From NCBI RefSeq assembly GCF_000150275.1, contig NW_002060945.1:7330939-7394938 (forward strand): a stretch of DNA of 64,000 nucleotides, read 5' to 3'. Shown here in pieces: positions 51,241 through 63,588 of the stretch (position 1 is the first letter of the stretch; each line of letters begins with the position of its first letter). The stretch comes from Trichoplax adhaerens (lineage: Eukaryota; Placozoa; Uniplacotomia; Trichoplacea; Trichoplacidae). A program made the position numbers and the translations under genes. The notes under the pieces were generated by a model. The model was not told the DNA's origin and made no database searches. It saw only the letters and a program-made list of their open reading frames with translations.

Positions 51241-54200
51241 ATGTTTTTCTTGAGCAGCTTTACGCCTCGATTCTTGAATGGAGCTATCGCTGGTACTGTG
51301 GCAGTTACTTGTACTTATCCGCTGGATTTAGTCAAGACACGAATGCAAGAGCAGCGATCTCATAGTCAACGCATGTATCGCAACATGTAAGTGCCACCAT
51401 TGCTTGTTAAACAAATACCTTCTAATCAATATCTACGCGTAAAATCCATTACTTTTACTCTCTTCTCAACCTACAATACAGTACTGTATATCAGCAAGAG
51501 ATGAAGGATGACGATTAACTAGAAGAGACTTGCATATAAATTCCAATCCAGTGGTTGCCTTGTTGAAATCTATTTCAGATGGATGCAAGCTAGCGCTAGT
51601 TTATCCTACGCTACAATGACTCTACTGTATATAATCTATCGCCACCTTTTTTTTTATAAACTTTTCACTTTCAATTACTCATTACTCGCCAGTCCATGCT
51701 CCGCTGGACTTGAGCGACTATTTGAAGCGACCTCATTGCAAGCTTTGCAATCAGATTCTTCGCTGTTGCACCACATAGTAGTGATCATGTAAATATCGAA
51801 AATAATTTACAAACACTTCCGATTCTCTACCACTACTTTAATAGCGTATTGTTTGATTACATTTTATTGGCGACATACTATACTGATGGAAATAGATGGC
51901 CAGAACCGAATACAAGTACATTAGATCTTGTATTGCAGTCACTTGTTCCATATAGCTTATTTACTTTATTCACGATACCCATTTATGTTTTAATCGTCAA
52001 AGTTTAGATTCAGGCATTGCAATTAGTCTTAATGCCATTATATCACATAAAATGCGGTCACTTGAAAAGCTACAATAATCAATTAATAGAATCCATGGCC
52101 ATAGCCTTTCTACTGTACTATATACACGTATGCCTACTTTTCTCAATTTTTAGTGATGAGAATGAGTATTATTTTGATATTGAAAGTACAGTTCATCATC
52201 ATTTTAATCCATAATTAGACAAGCTGTATGACACGACTTTTCAGTTTAAGCGCCTAATAAAAGATGCTCGTAAGAATCACCAATAAAAACTTACTGACAT
52301 ACAGTACTTGATATTGAGTCACTGGGCGACGCATATCTCTGAATTATACGCAATGATTGCAATTACGCTGAAACCATGCAACTAATTGCATTTCTTTAAT
52401 TGAATTCATTTTACACTCGTTGATCGGAGCAATTTTCAAATTCATACAGTAGCAGTAATCTTGCCTACCAGTAAATCAATAATAATTTGTTGTCGTTGGC
52501 TCTTGAATACTTTAAGGCTTGATTGCTTCATAAAAGTCGGTAGGAGCGAGGGATTCCGTGGGCTGTATAAAGGTAGGAAAGCATAAACTATACCCTGTCG
52601 ATTTTTCTTGTATCAAACTATTTTATTTCTTGTTATGCATTTGAAGAGTATGTTTCCTATCTAGATGAAGGATGATACTTTTTTGGTAGTATAGTTGACG
52701 ACGTATCCCAACTATGGTGTTGTGACGATACAGTTAATGAGTTATGCTTTCGTGCTGTTGCTAATCAGAATTGAAAAACATGTAGTGTAAATTAGGTGCT
52801 TACGATGACACGTTTTTAATCAGCTGGAAAGCTAGAGCATACTAGATAAATGATTATCCAAACAGTTTTGTGATTAACTAAAAAGAAGAGTAATTTGCCG
52901 ATAGTAACCAACAATTAGAGTATACCTATAAAATGTCTTATCTGTCTATCTCCAAGTTAAAAATCTGAATGATAACAACGCGTATTAGTTGAATGACAGC
53001 ATCTCAATTAATTAATACATATTATGCGAATTGGCATCATCCAATTTAGGTTAAGCTTTGAAAATGCAAAAGTAGTACTGTAGTACTTGCCAAAAGAAAC
53101 TAATATCAGTGTAAATCCATTATATCATATTTAGGTTATGCGGTAAATATTGTTTTAATCAACCCTGAAAAAGCAGTTAAATTAGCTGTGAATGATGAAC
53201 TTCGCCACATATTTAAAGGAAATCGGTAAAAGCTGTTTACTATCTGAAGATTATAGCTTCATCTTAACTATAACTCGGCAGTACTCTACTGCTATGGACT
53301 GTAAGATAGATGATTTGAAGTACAGTAGTTTATCAATTCGGAATTAAAGCTTCTTACTTACATTAGACGTCTTTCCATTTCCGGGATAATAGGAAAACTA
53401 TACCTATTGCAGCGGAAATGGCAGCAGGAGCTGGTGCTGGATTCTGTCAGGTATAACAGCGAAAAAGTACTTTTACGTTGGGCTATTGGTGCACTATGTA
53501 ATTTGTGAAGGCTCTAGAGTCTAGACTGATCAATCAATCTAACATGAAAGTTATAAAATAGTATTATTATTATTATAGAGTCTTTCTACGTAATAACTGC
53601 ATTTCTTAAATGTATAGGTTATCATAACGTGTCCCATGGAATTTCTAAAAATACACATGCAAATGGCAGGCAAAGCTGTAGCTCAGCCAGGTTCGCAGTT
53701 GTTTAACTATCTGTCATCAAACAGTTTGATAACGTTGATTCAGTTAATTTGTGTGCATTTGGAAGATGTATTGCTGCTATCTTGTTCTATACACCATCTT
53801 CTCATGCGTTTAGAGTTGGATACCTGCTACCCGTTTTACACATGAATTTCTTTGAGTAATGCCTGTTTTAATAAGTACTCTATATACACGTAGGCGGTGT
53901 AGAAGGGAAAACCGCTGCTGCATTTGCCGATAGCAAGAGGCCTTCAGCTTTAAAATTTGCAATTGGAGAGTTACGAAATAAAGGCATCAGCGGAATTTAT
54001 CGTGGCCTTGGGGCTACCTGGATGAGGTACATACTTCGAGTTGCTACATAGACATTCAAGAGTTTTGGTGATAATATTATTGATCCGGGAATCACTAATT
54101 TTTTCTTTTGTTAATACGTATAGAGATATACCGTTTTCTTTAATTTATTTTCCAGCATTTGCTCACTTCAATAAGATGGTAAAGTTGCTGTATTTTGCTC

Positions 54201-55126
54201 TGACTATTACCTACTATAGCATTAGCAGGGTGTTAATTATGGTTTTACAAATACAACAGTCGTAGTAAGGATCAATGCATTTTTACTTGCAGGGAACTCG
54301 TGAAAATGGAAAGGTACCATGGCAACACTCGATTTTAGCTGGCTGTCTTGCAGGTACTATGCTTGCTAGTTGTTTAGTTATGTTGTGTGCGATTATGCGG
54401 CGATAACGCTATGAACTACTTTTTTATTTCAGGTTCTATTGCTACAGTTTCTGTAAATCCTTGCGATGGTAAGTCTGCTATACGTATCGTTGCGCCCTTG
54501 GCTATTTTCTGAACCTATAGTATCTTTATAATCGTTTCAGCAGTAGTACTTGGCGTTTATTATTTTTAACTTTAAAGTAGATGAGTTAATGGAATATTTT
54601 ATAAAATGAACTAACTAATGCTATAAAAATATCTGCAGTTATAAAAACTAGGCTGCAAGCTCTCGATAAAGATACAGGGAAAGCTAGATATAGTGGCATA
54701 GTTGACTGTGTCAGGTACTATAAGGAATTTTCAATCATAAAGAAGTCTAATTTCCATTTCAGGTTTCATAGGATATTGTTTGATTTAAATCCTAATACCT
54801 TGATATTCTTAATTTAGGACAACTTTCAAGCAAGAAGGAATTAGTACGTACAATGAACTATTTTAGTATAGCCTAAGATGATGTCTAATCTTACTTGAGT
54901 AGTTTTAATATATCTGTACATATGCAACGCGGTAACTCGATAAATCATATATCCTGCCACTGTCAAGTTATTAACAATACTTTTTCTTGGTACCGTAGCT
55001 GCATTTTTCAAAGGATGCACACCAAGAATAATTGTCATCTCTCCTCTCTTTGGAATAGCGAATACTGTATATTTGCTTGGAGTAGCTGAACGGCTGCTCG
55101 GTAGGGATTACGTCCCTCCAGTTTAA
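51241..55126 (+). CDS. Mitochondrial glutamate carrier, SLC25A22/SLC25A18 type
   Basis: This gene encodes an inner-membrane carrier with three repeats of about 100 residues and six helices; the vertebrate proteins exchange glutamate with H+/OH-. Twelve exons are proposed: 51241-51386, 52517-52572, 53135-53225, 53393-53450, 53618-53690, 53894-54026, 54124-54178, 54293-54353, 54433-54468, 54639-54714, 54818-54843 and 54999-55126, for 312 aa. The signatures are [20 protein letters not shown] and PCDVIKTRLQ, one per repeat. Subfamily-specific matches are [50 protein letters not shown] and [20 protein letters not shown]. Exons 9 and 11 are tiny (36 and 26 nt). It is ancestral or equal to SLC25A22/18, so no single symbol is given. 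Confidence 0.94.
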
Positions 55127-55957
55127 GTGACAAGAATCCTTATAATTTTGGTCGATAGGACGGTCCTTAAGCTTATGAAGGAAATGATTAGACAATGAAA
55201 CATTCTTAAAGATTTATGTTATATTACGGTACAACCTCTGTTTTGATTCTCGATCAATCAGTTAAGCCAACTTCATTTTAATAATTTTTTAATTGCTATC
55301 GTAATTCTATCTGTTGTAATTTATTTTATTTTATTAATTGTCTTTGCTTCCTTATTTATGGAGATATAAATGGCTCGCATTACAAATAGTATTTTAGCAA
55401 CATTATGACTACTATATGATTTATGTAATGCGTCTGTTTAAGGAATAAGCAAGCACAAAATCTACAATAAATTGAATACATTTTACTGTAAACTGTGATT
55501 TAACAGGTACGTACTTTTTATTATAATTAGCCGTATTTTTCTAGAAACTAAAAATCTCAATCAAGTAGTTACGAAATATTATATTACATAGGATTGCAGA
55601 AAAGAGTGTCATCAGCAGTTACTTTGTAAGCGTCAACGAATTGAAACATAGGATCAAAGTACTTCAATGTACCCCTTTTTTAATTGTTATGCAGGAAAGT
55701 TAGCAATACTGTAGATAAAGTACTACAATCTCAGGAATGTTTAGTAGCGCAATCTCTATGACAAACTATGACCATAATAAAATAGTTACAATAATAAACA
55801 ATATTTCCAACATCTAATGTAACTTAGATTTATACAGAAACGTTATCTCATTAGATTGGACATGTCTGACTTAACTAGCATCAAAAGTAATACGCTTTCT
55901 ATATTAGAAATTAGGTGGAAATGATACAGTACAAGATGCGCAAAGTATAGACATTGG
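55127..55957. other. Convergent spacer between the carrier and NOSIP
   Basis: AT-rich, without arrays or recognised genes. AATAAA at 55466-55471 is the first clear plus-strand poly(A) signal after the carrier stop. No clear NOSIP signal was found. Confidence 0.45.
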
Positions 55958-58886
55958 TTAAGAAATTGACATCACAGGTCTGGCTAATTTAGCCTGTAAT
56001 CCTTCATTGGCAGCAGAAAATCCTGTACCTCCCTAATAAACAAATATAAAGCTTACATTATTGAGCGTACGAATTTCACATCTAAAAAAATATACCCAAA
56101 TTTTAAACGACTTAGTTTTTGCACCATGGTACTAGTGGTAGTTGATAAATTTGAGCCATTAAATATGGTAGTGGTATAGTAGTTCACGATTATGTAAACT
56201 TACCCTCTGTAACACAATAATGTCTTTCTCCGTTATCTTAGTGGACGTAAACGGATCGATCATATCTTTTTTCACGATTTTTTCGATACTTTCCATAGAG
56301 ACTACTTTACCACTGAATATTATTTCGTCATTGTAGAAAATAGATTTTAATTTTATTGTTATAGAGCATTCTAGCAGAATATTAAAGTGCCATCAAGTCG
56401 TTAAAATTTGATTTACCTCGATCGTAGCACAGCTGCAGGAACAGAATTACTCAGAGTATCATGAGTGATTGGACACATATACCGAGCCTGATTAATGTTG
56501 TTGTTAAGAGAAGACATTAAATACCGTCAACCGGTAGTTTCTATACAGTATAATGACTATCATTGTAACATGTAGACAAAATATGCCAAAGGTATCATAT
56601 TACATCTTTGCATATGAGCGATCTTTTATCATCCTTGTCAACGATTTCAGTAAATTCTACAGGGATAAGGTCCTTAATTTTTATAGGTTTACCACTCATC
56701 GGACAATATGTTTTGTTATCCTTTATATAAAAGAAATTAAGTTACGACAATGGTAAAGAGTCTTTTCCTATTTTGACAGATTTCTAGCGATGGACTTGTA
56801 AACTTACAGGCTTTTTAATTAATGTTGGCTTGGCTTGAGGTGTTAGTGAAGGAACCCAAAAACTAGTTAGATTCTTATCTTCAGTTGTAGAACTACTACT
56901 ACTAGCTAGATTTTGAATGCACACAATAGAATTATTGATATTTTCAACAGATCCACGGTAGAGAAAAACAACGCCAATCATTATGAGCTGATACCTTTTA
57001 AATCACTTTGTATGGAAGCCTTGCTAGTAAATGTGGAAGTTTTCGATGTTATGCTATTTTCTGTAAGATATTAATTGTAACTTGGATTAAGCATTTTTTT
57101 AATCAGATATGTACTCTTCATCTTTTGAAAGAGCAGATTTCACGTTTTAATAAGCATATAATACTATAATGACACAAGCCAATCAAGAGGTTATATATGA
57201 AGAATATCTCCAAGAATGTTACACAATATTAAATATTACATTAACATCAACTTTGTAACATTGAAAAATTGTTTTACCCGTACCTGTGGCTTTAAAAGCT
57301 TCAACTTTAGCTTGCTCTTCAGAAGCAGCTATTGCAGAAGTTTCTTTCTAGGTATTACATGAATAGTAATTGAAATCGATAACATTACATTGTAAATAGT
57401 TTAATTGGCAACTTGGCACTGGATAATAATCATCATTTGAATAGGATCTACCACTACCATTTTACATCAGATTTTTATAAAAGTTCTGAGCTAAGCAATA
57501 CCACAACTTTAAGAAATTGGAAAAATTTGAATAAATGGTATTAATTCAATTACAACACCATACTTGCTGTTCTTTCAATTGTTTTTCATAAGCCTTCATT
57601 TTTAATGCAGCTAGAAGATGAATAACGATAACATAATAACATTAGTGTTTCTATACAATCATTGGCATTCACGGTTACTCAATCTTCGTTACCATCCAAT
57701 TGAACAAGATGAGTCAATTTGATCAGTTAAGTTAAAAAGAGATCTTCTATGAACGTCTTGTTATAGTAATTCAATCTAAATGTGTAGAGTATTGGCTTTG
57801 GCTATCACTGGGTGTATGCAAGGAATAATATTGAAGAAGTGTGATTATAATCGGATATCGTCTATAGGGTAAACTATGAATAGAGCATCGATTGAATGAG
57901 ACATCTGATTGCAACAGAAGCCTGAGTTATTCTAGTATACCGTATAATAACTGCAATCTTTCAACATGCTACCCTGTAAGGTTTGACTTTCCATCATGTA
58001 CAGTACCTTCTTTCTTTTGACGTAGTAGTGCAGAAAATATGGCTTCCTTGTCGTAGAGATAACCATCAGGCCTATCGATGCAAGGTAAAACGTTCAAATT
58101 AGAGTATTTACAGGTTGGTTTTCTTTCTATCAGGATACTCGTGTACTTTACAATCATCCACTACCGTTAGCACTATCAGCAATGCCCTATCCATGCGATC
58201 GTAAGATGAGCAATGATTCCATTGTTGAGTGTCTACATCTATCATACTAATATACTATACCGTGTACACACTTACGTCATAACAGGATCTCTGCACGGTT
58301 GCAATGTTAAACAGCAGCAATCGAAACCCTAGAGAACATGTTTACAGTTGTTTGAATATGATACAAAATGTACAAATTGTAGGCATGCATGCAGTATAGC
58401 TATGTGCTATCATGCTGAAATCAACTGTCTATATCATGATAAAGTACATGGGTAATATGAATAGTATCCACTACAGTAATTATACTTACTCGAACAGAGT
58501 CTTTACTCAATCGAATGGATCGTGTCCCATAGCCGGAGATTTCTAAAACAGAAATGATATCCCAGTTTAGCGACAATACTAACATGGGACAGTCGAATGC
58601 AAACATTTCCATAAGCATTCAACACCCCCTAGTTGTCATCGTTGATGTTTCAACAATACAGTATTGATTGACATTGTACAGTCGAAGGAAAGACTAAGAG
58701 TGTAGAATAAGGAGAATTGCATTCAACACCAACTAGTTTGTTATGCTTCACAAATGCGACATGATTAGTACTTGCTATCAACGCTATCAACTGAAAAGGA
58801 TCAATGTGTACAGTACTTGTATCTTTCTGACGCTCATGGTATGAGTAAACAGGTCCTGCTGTACAATTTCTTGAGTGTCGTGTCAT
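55958..58886 (-). CDS. NOSIP: NOSIP, nitric oxide synthase-interacting U-box E3 ligase
   Basis: NOSIP is a U-box-type E3 ubiquitin ligase (also spliceosome-associated) whose RING-like fold is split between the two ends of the protein. Eleven exons are proposed: 58886-58817, 58542-58490, 58328-58276, 58071-58007, 57610-57564, 57347-57284, 56905-56808, 56720-56604, 56487-56417, 56312-56204 and 56032-55958, for 273 aa (human 301). Hallmarks are MTRHSRNCTAGPVYSYHE, SGYGTRSIRLSKDSVR, FDCCCLTLQPCRDPVMT, PDGYLYDKEAIFSALL, SFWVPSLTPQAKPT, CPMSGKPIKIKDLIPV, RYMCPITHDTLSN, KDMIDPFTSTKITEKDIIVL and GGTGFSAANEGLQAK. An in-frame ATG 45 codons upstream (about 59021) was rejected because MTRH is the conserved family start. 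It converges on the carrier gene. Confidence 0.95.
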
Positions 58887-59139
58887 TATTGAAACGCTGA
58901 ATTGGATAAGTTGAAGTCGATGGATGCAAGAAATTGATCGATGGAGTAAATTGCCAACAACTGATCGATGGCAGACGAGGCAGAGTGATGAAGACCGAGG
59001 ACTATTTTTGGGCCTTGGCAATCACGGTGCTATATTGTGTTGAGTACAGTAGATTGATGATAGACTTGTGTATGGGGTGTTTGTTCTTTGACCAGTGCCC
59101 TACTGATGCTAGTACTGTACTAATAGTCCAATACCAATG

Positions 59140-59725
59140 ACCAGTATGTACTGAGCCTGCGCAAGCACCAGCCTGGCCTGAGTACCGTAACAAACCGAAC
59201 CGTACCGCACTGACCAGTGACCAGTAGACTGTATTCACTACTGGCTATGTGAGCACTGGTACAGGCGCTACGGTGCTATAGTTTTTTCTTTTACCACGAA
59301 AATTGTATCCAGTCACTTGGACTTGTACTGTCCAGTATGTACTGAGCCTGCGCAAGCACCAGCCTGGTCTGAGTACCGTAACGAACCGCACCGAACCAGA
59401 CCGTACCGTAGTGACCAGTAGACTGTACTCACTACTGGCTATGTGAGCACTGGTACAGGCACTACGGTGCTATAGTTTTTTCTTTTACCACGAAAATTGT
59501 ATCCACTCACTGGGACTTGTACTGTCCAGCATGTACTGAGCCTGCGCGAGCACCAGCCTGGTCTGAGTACCGTAACGAACCGCACCGAACCAGACCGTAC
59601 CGTAGTGACCAGTAGACTGCACTCACTACTGGCTATGTGAGCACTGGTACAGGCACTACAGTGCTATAGTTTTTTCTTTTACCACGAAAATTGTATCCAC
59701 TCACTGGGACTTGTACTGTATGTTG
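59140..59725. repeat. Tandem array, 3 copies of about 192 bp, upstream of NOSIP
   Basis: ACTGAGCCTGCGC recurs at 59150, 59341 and 59535 (spacings 191 and 194). Units share CACCAGCCTGG, a Tn5-like-looking but unrelated CCGTACCGTA run, CACTACTGGCTATGTGAGCA, a T-rich GTTTTTTCTTTTACCACG and GACTTGTACTG. The last copy is cut off after GGGACTTGTACTGTA. Confidence 0.93.
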
Positions 59726-61580
59726 TTAGTAAGACAGGCAAAGCCTCCCTTAGAACCCGTGGACTATACTGTTCTATGCTGTCAGTGGAAGTTAGTGCGT
59801 ATCAGATCATTTTCTCTATTTTTTCCCTTGATTGGACTACGCCTGTTCTCAACTTGAAAACCTACTTCTGTACTTCAATATGCTATCGATTTTTCTAGCT
59901 ACCAGGTGAGGGAGGACTCTGCTGTTCGCTGTCGGCGTTTTCTTCAGTCCAATCCATATTGAATTCTGCATGGAAATTCACCAGAGTGTACAGTACAATA
60001 TAATACAGTGCTGTACTGTACACTGTACAGTGTGGACGGGCTAATTTCGATGATTTTTGTGAAAGTAAATGGAAAAAATCTTTGATTTCTTCCATAAATT
60101 TTATATGAAACCAAAGAGAATGACTTAAATTACAAGGATCCATTGTCAGAATTACTATACAAAGCATAACTTCTTTGTAAATTACGTTTAAATACAAACC
60201 GTTATTTCCAAAACTACAGTACGCAAAAATCTCCACACGATACAGTATATCGATCATAACGGTTCCGCACCAGACCGAACCGGTCTCAGATCTACAGTAC
60301 ACACGAATTTACTTACAGTATAATGTACTGTAACCGGATACTGTACAATGTACTGTACACTCTGATCCATTTCGATGCAGAATTGAATTCCTAACTTAAA
60401 CTACAAAGTCCATCAAAATTTAATAGAAGTGAGTATGCAGACATCCAGAGAGATTGATCAATTTTACATAAAATGGATGAATATCCAAGCATTTTATTGC
60501 ATTTTTCATAATCTGATAGGAAATTAATCACATCTCGTACTGGTACAGTGCTACTCTTTACAGTCGACACTATACAGTACTGTAATATAGTTACATAAAC
60601 TGGCAGTCTCTTTTCTAGACTAGGAGTAATCGGTGCATACCGCAGATTGTATTACTTCAAATTTGAATCAATATTAAGTTGTTATTATTTTACGTCAATT
60701 GATATCATTCGCCAGCAGGATTAGTGCAGATGTCATTTTCATTTTCTCCAATAAACCAACTCGCCAGAAGGATATAGGTGCAAGCAGATGAAGGATGAAT
60801 TGAAATACCACAACACGAAAACTGTACAAGCGCTGCGACCCAAATGAGCCGTAGAAAGGTAAATATCAATTGAACTTGACTCTCTTTTGGACATCGACTA
60901 CAATTATACTGTACTCTATTACTATAAAGTGGTTGATGATTGATCATGATGGTATGCCTATCGGTATAATGCAGACATACAAGACCAAGTAATCGTCATG
61001 TCATGACTACCTTAAGTTCAAAATATCTTACAATTCTGTCATACAATACGGTCTACGCAATAATGTGGAAAAGCCTCCTTAACACTGCATGATAGTGCAT
61101 ACGATCGTTGTTTTCCTCTATCTTGACTGTACTGTACTCAAAGAGTGATTGCATCCCATGCAATATTTATATCCAACCTTACTAACGCGATACTGTACTT
61201 GCTTAGTTACCTCGGCTTAGAGATATTGACTGAACTCTTGAAAGAGGAGTCAGTTGCATTTTCCATCCTATCAACAGCAACAGGGTTCATCCTACGCTAC
61301 CTGATGGATGCAATAGTGAGCGCATAGTTCTAACACCCATAATTATAAAATGATGCAAAACAGTCAATCATGGACGCAATACATATACCGATATATACTG
61401 TACTATATACAGAATAGTAATAGATGATATTATTAATGAAATTGTTGTACAGCCCCTCCGAATATTGTATTACTTGTATGAGACAGTATATCTGTATGTA
61501 ATAGTCTTAACCACATAAACATGTAATTAACCAATAGACAATATGAGTTGAAAATAATGATATAGAATATGTAATGGATA
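59726..61580. other. NOSIP/ARL14EP-like divergent region, no gene recognised
   Basis: Scattered GTACAGTACTGTAC-like palindromes occur at about 59990-60030, 60295-60360 and 60545-60585. A 135-codon minus-strand frame (60302-59895) and a 60-codon plus-strand frame (61145-61327) are open but match nothing I recognise. The minus frame passes through palindromic repeats. Confidence 0.4.
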
Positions 61581-61611
61581 GATAGATGGCCGCGCAACTA
61601 TATCTATCTTT

Positions 61612-62812
61612 GTACAGTATGTGTACATATACGATCAAGTTATAGCTCCTAAATTTGAGCGCACTGTGATGTTTCTACAGACATTGCCGCGCTGTAGATA
61701 TACAAAAGAAGATTTCACCCAAGTTTACGATCTCGCTGCAGAGCTCGCACAGCAAGGAATAGTGCAAAGAGAAATATCACGTGAAATTTTGACCCGTTAT
61801 AAAGGCATAGGTAAATCAACCGTTTACAAAGCAATCGCAAAAGCTCAAGAAAAACTACTTAACCAGGTCAACATGAACTCCAATAATAACCGCAAGTTAT
61901 CCAACATCAACTCCAATGACAACCGCAAGTTATCCAATAAAGCTGCGACTGCTAAATCTGGTAAAAATGAAAAGAATTCCATCTACTTTACCAATTAATT
62001 CACCAATAAGGCTTGCTTGTAATAAATCAATCCTGGTATATGAAGAATTTAATTTTATTTTCCTATCGACCTGTATATGTAGGTAAACAACCATCTATTG
62101 GCAAAGCGCAATCAGTACCTCAGTCTGGAATTGTATCAGCAACGGTACAGAAATTTTCGGCAACATTCTACTCATTTCTTTCTTTTCTACATTCTCTTAT
62201 ATACGCGTATAAAACATTCTGTCATGTTGATAATTAGAATAATCGATGCCATACTATACGCTATTGCTAGTGTATTACCCCTTGTTGAGCGTATTGAAAA
62301 TGAACAAACGATATTACCGATATCAAGTTTTGGACCTAATGGATAATTATAATTTCTTGGTAATAGGCTAACGATGGTAAGCGAACGACAAGGACCAATT
62401 ATATTTTAAGAAATATAGAGTTAAAAAATCTTGGACCTCAATTTGATGATTTAGATTTCTCTTGCTATTTCGATATGGATAATCGAGAACGTAAAAAATG
62501 CCCAAAAAGATGTGATTTTCAAGTCAATAAAAAGTCAATGTAAGTACCAGTATCGATATTCATATATTCAAGGTTGAAAGGACATTTTTTATCACACTCT
62601 TAAAACATATTATTATGTATGTATTAATATAACCTCTTATTAAAACAAGTGACACATGCGACTGCTTAAATGTGGATTGTCCTGGATGCTATTTCCCTTG
62701 CTCAGAGTGTGGTTCGTTAAAATGTGGAGTTGCTTGCAGAGCAAATCGGAAGTGGTTATATGAAAAAGATGAGATAGAAATCGAGCCAATTCTACGTAGT
62801 AGAATGCAATAG
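61612..62812 (+). CDS. ARL14EP-like protein (ARF7EP_C domain) with HTH-like N-terminus
   Basis: The C-terminal half is the ARF7EP_C domain of ARL14 effector protein: [18 protein letters not shown], then [16 protein letters not shown], with the usual eight-plus cysteines and the KWLYE end. Proposed exons are up to 61960, 62083-62144, 62367-62539 and 62650-62812. From the first in-frame ATG (61669) this gives 229 aa. The reading frame stays open upstream to 61582, so an acceptor at about 61617 and an earlier exon are possible. The N-terminal half has [16 protein letters not shown] and [20 protein letters not shown], which look like a helix-turn-helix pair, then a duplicated NSN(N/D)NRKLSN peptide. 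The vertebrate protein links ARL14 to myosin 1E; that role cannot be assumed here. Confidence 0.8.
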
Positions 62813-63382
62813 AGGTATTGCAATCACTGTAATCATCATAAAGGTGAACGGGATGGCAAAAAAATCTTCATGGTAATTATTCCCATATATTGTATATACG
62901 CGTATATGCTGTTTATTATTGTGCAACTCAGAAACAATACATCTTGTTATATCACCAGTTGTTCTTGTCTACTAGTGTGCAATAATAGTGTATGTTGAAA
63001 TTGTACCCTACTTTCCAGCGAATTCTTAATTTAATTATCAACAAGACTTGAGAGGAGATGCAAGTGAATACCTACACTGATGTAATAACTACAATTACTG
63101 ATACAAATATGAGTAGGCAATCTACTGTTAGAGGAGCCTATTTCGTATATTCTTCACTACACTACTAAATTATTACTTTTCAATTTTACTATAAAGTATG
63201 GAACCCATTTGCAAGGTTGTCCAAAATTCGCTATTATTGCTGTAATAATAATAACATGATAAATAAAAATGTTTGATGCTCATTAACCTTGTCAAAAAAC
63301 CTTGATAAAGCATTTGTAAAGATTGGTGATTGCTGACTAACGTGTATGCAGTTTTCAAGAGAGGCAATTATTGTTTCAGCCA
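62813..63382. other. 3' flank of the ARL14EP-like gene
   Basis: No gene recognised. AATAAA at 63262-63267 is the first clear plus-strand poly(A) signal, about 450 bases after the stop. Confidence 0.45.
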
Positions 63383-63588
63383 CGTTTACTCTATTAAATT
63401 ATCTCTGCGCTAGCTAGCGGAAAAAATTCATGACGGAAATTGATTCGAATCTAATAGCAGTTAATTACTTTCAATATATTGACAACGTTTACTGTATTAA
63501 ATTATCTCTGCGCTAGCGGAAAAAAATTCATGACGGAAATTGATTCGAATCTGACAGTAATTAATTACTTTCAATATATTGACAACAT
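63383..63588. repeat. Tandem duplication, 2 x 103 bp
   Basis: CGTTTACT(C/G)TATTAAATTA starts copies at 63383 and 63486. Both hold TCTCTGCGCTAGC, TTCATGACGGAAATTGATTC and TTTCAATATATTGACAAC. Copy 1 has one extra TAGC in GCTAGCTAGCGG, and the copies otherwise differ at a handful of sites, so the duplication is recent. Confidence 0.95.

Noticed and set aside
58887..59021. N-terminal extension of NOSIP upstream of MTRH
   Set aside because: The frame is open by chance in a low-complexity 5' flank; the conserved family start is the ATG at 58886.
59895..60302. 135-codon minus-strand frame
   Set aside because: It crosses a GTAC palindrome tract and resembles no known protein; a short MDPC start is like human ARL14EP but only by chance, on the wrong strand.
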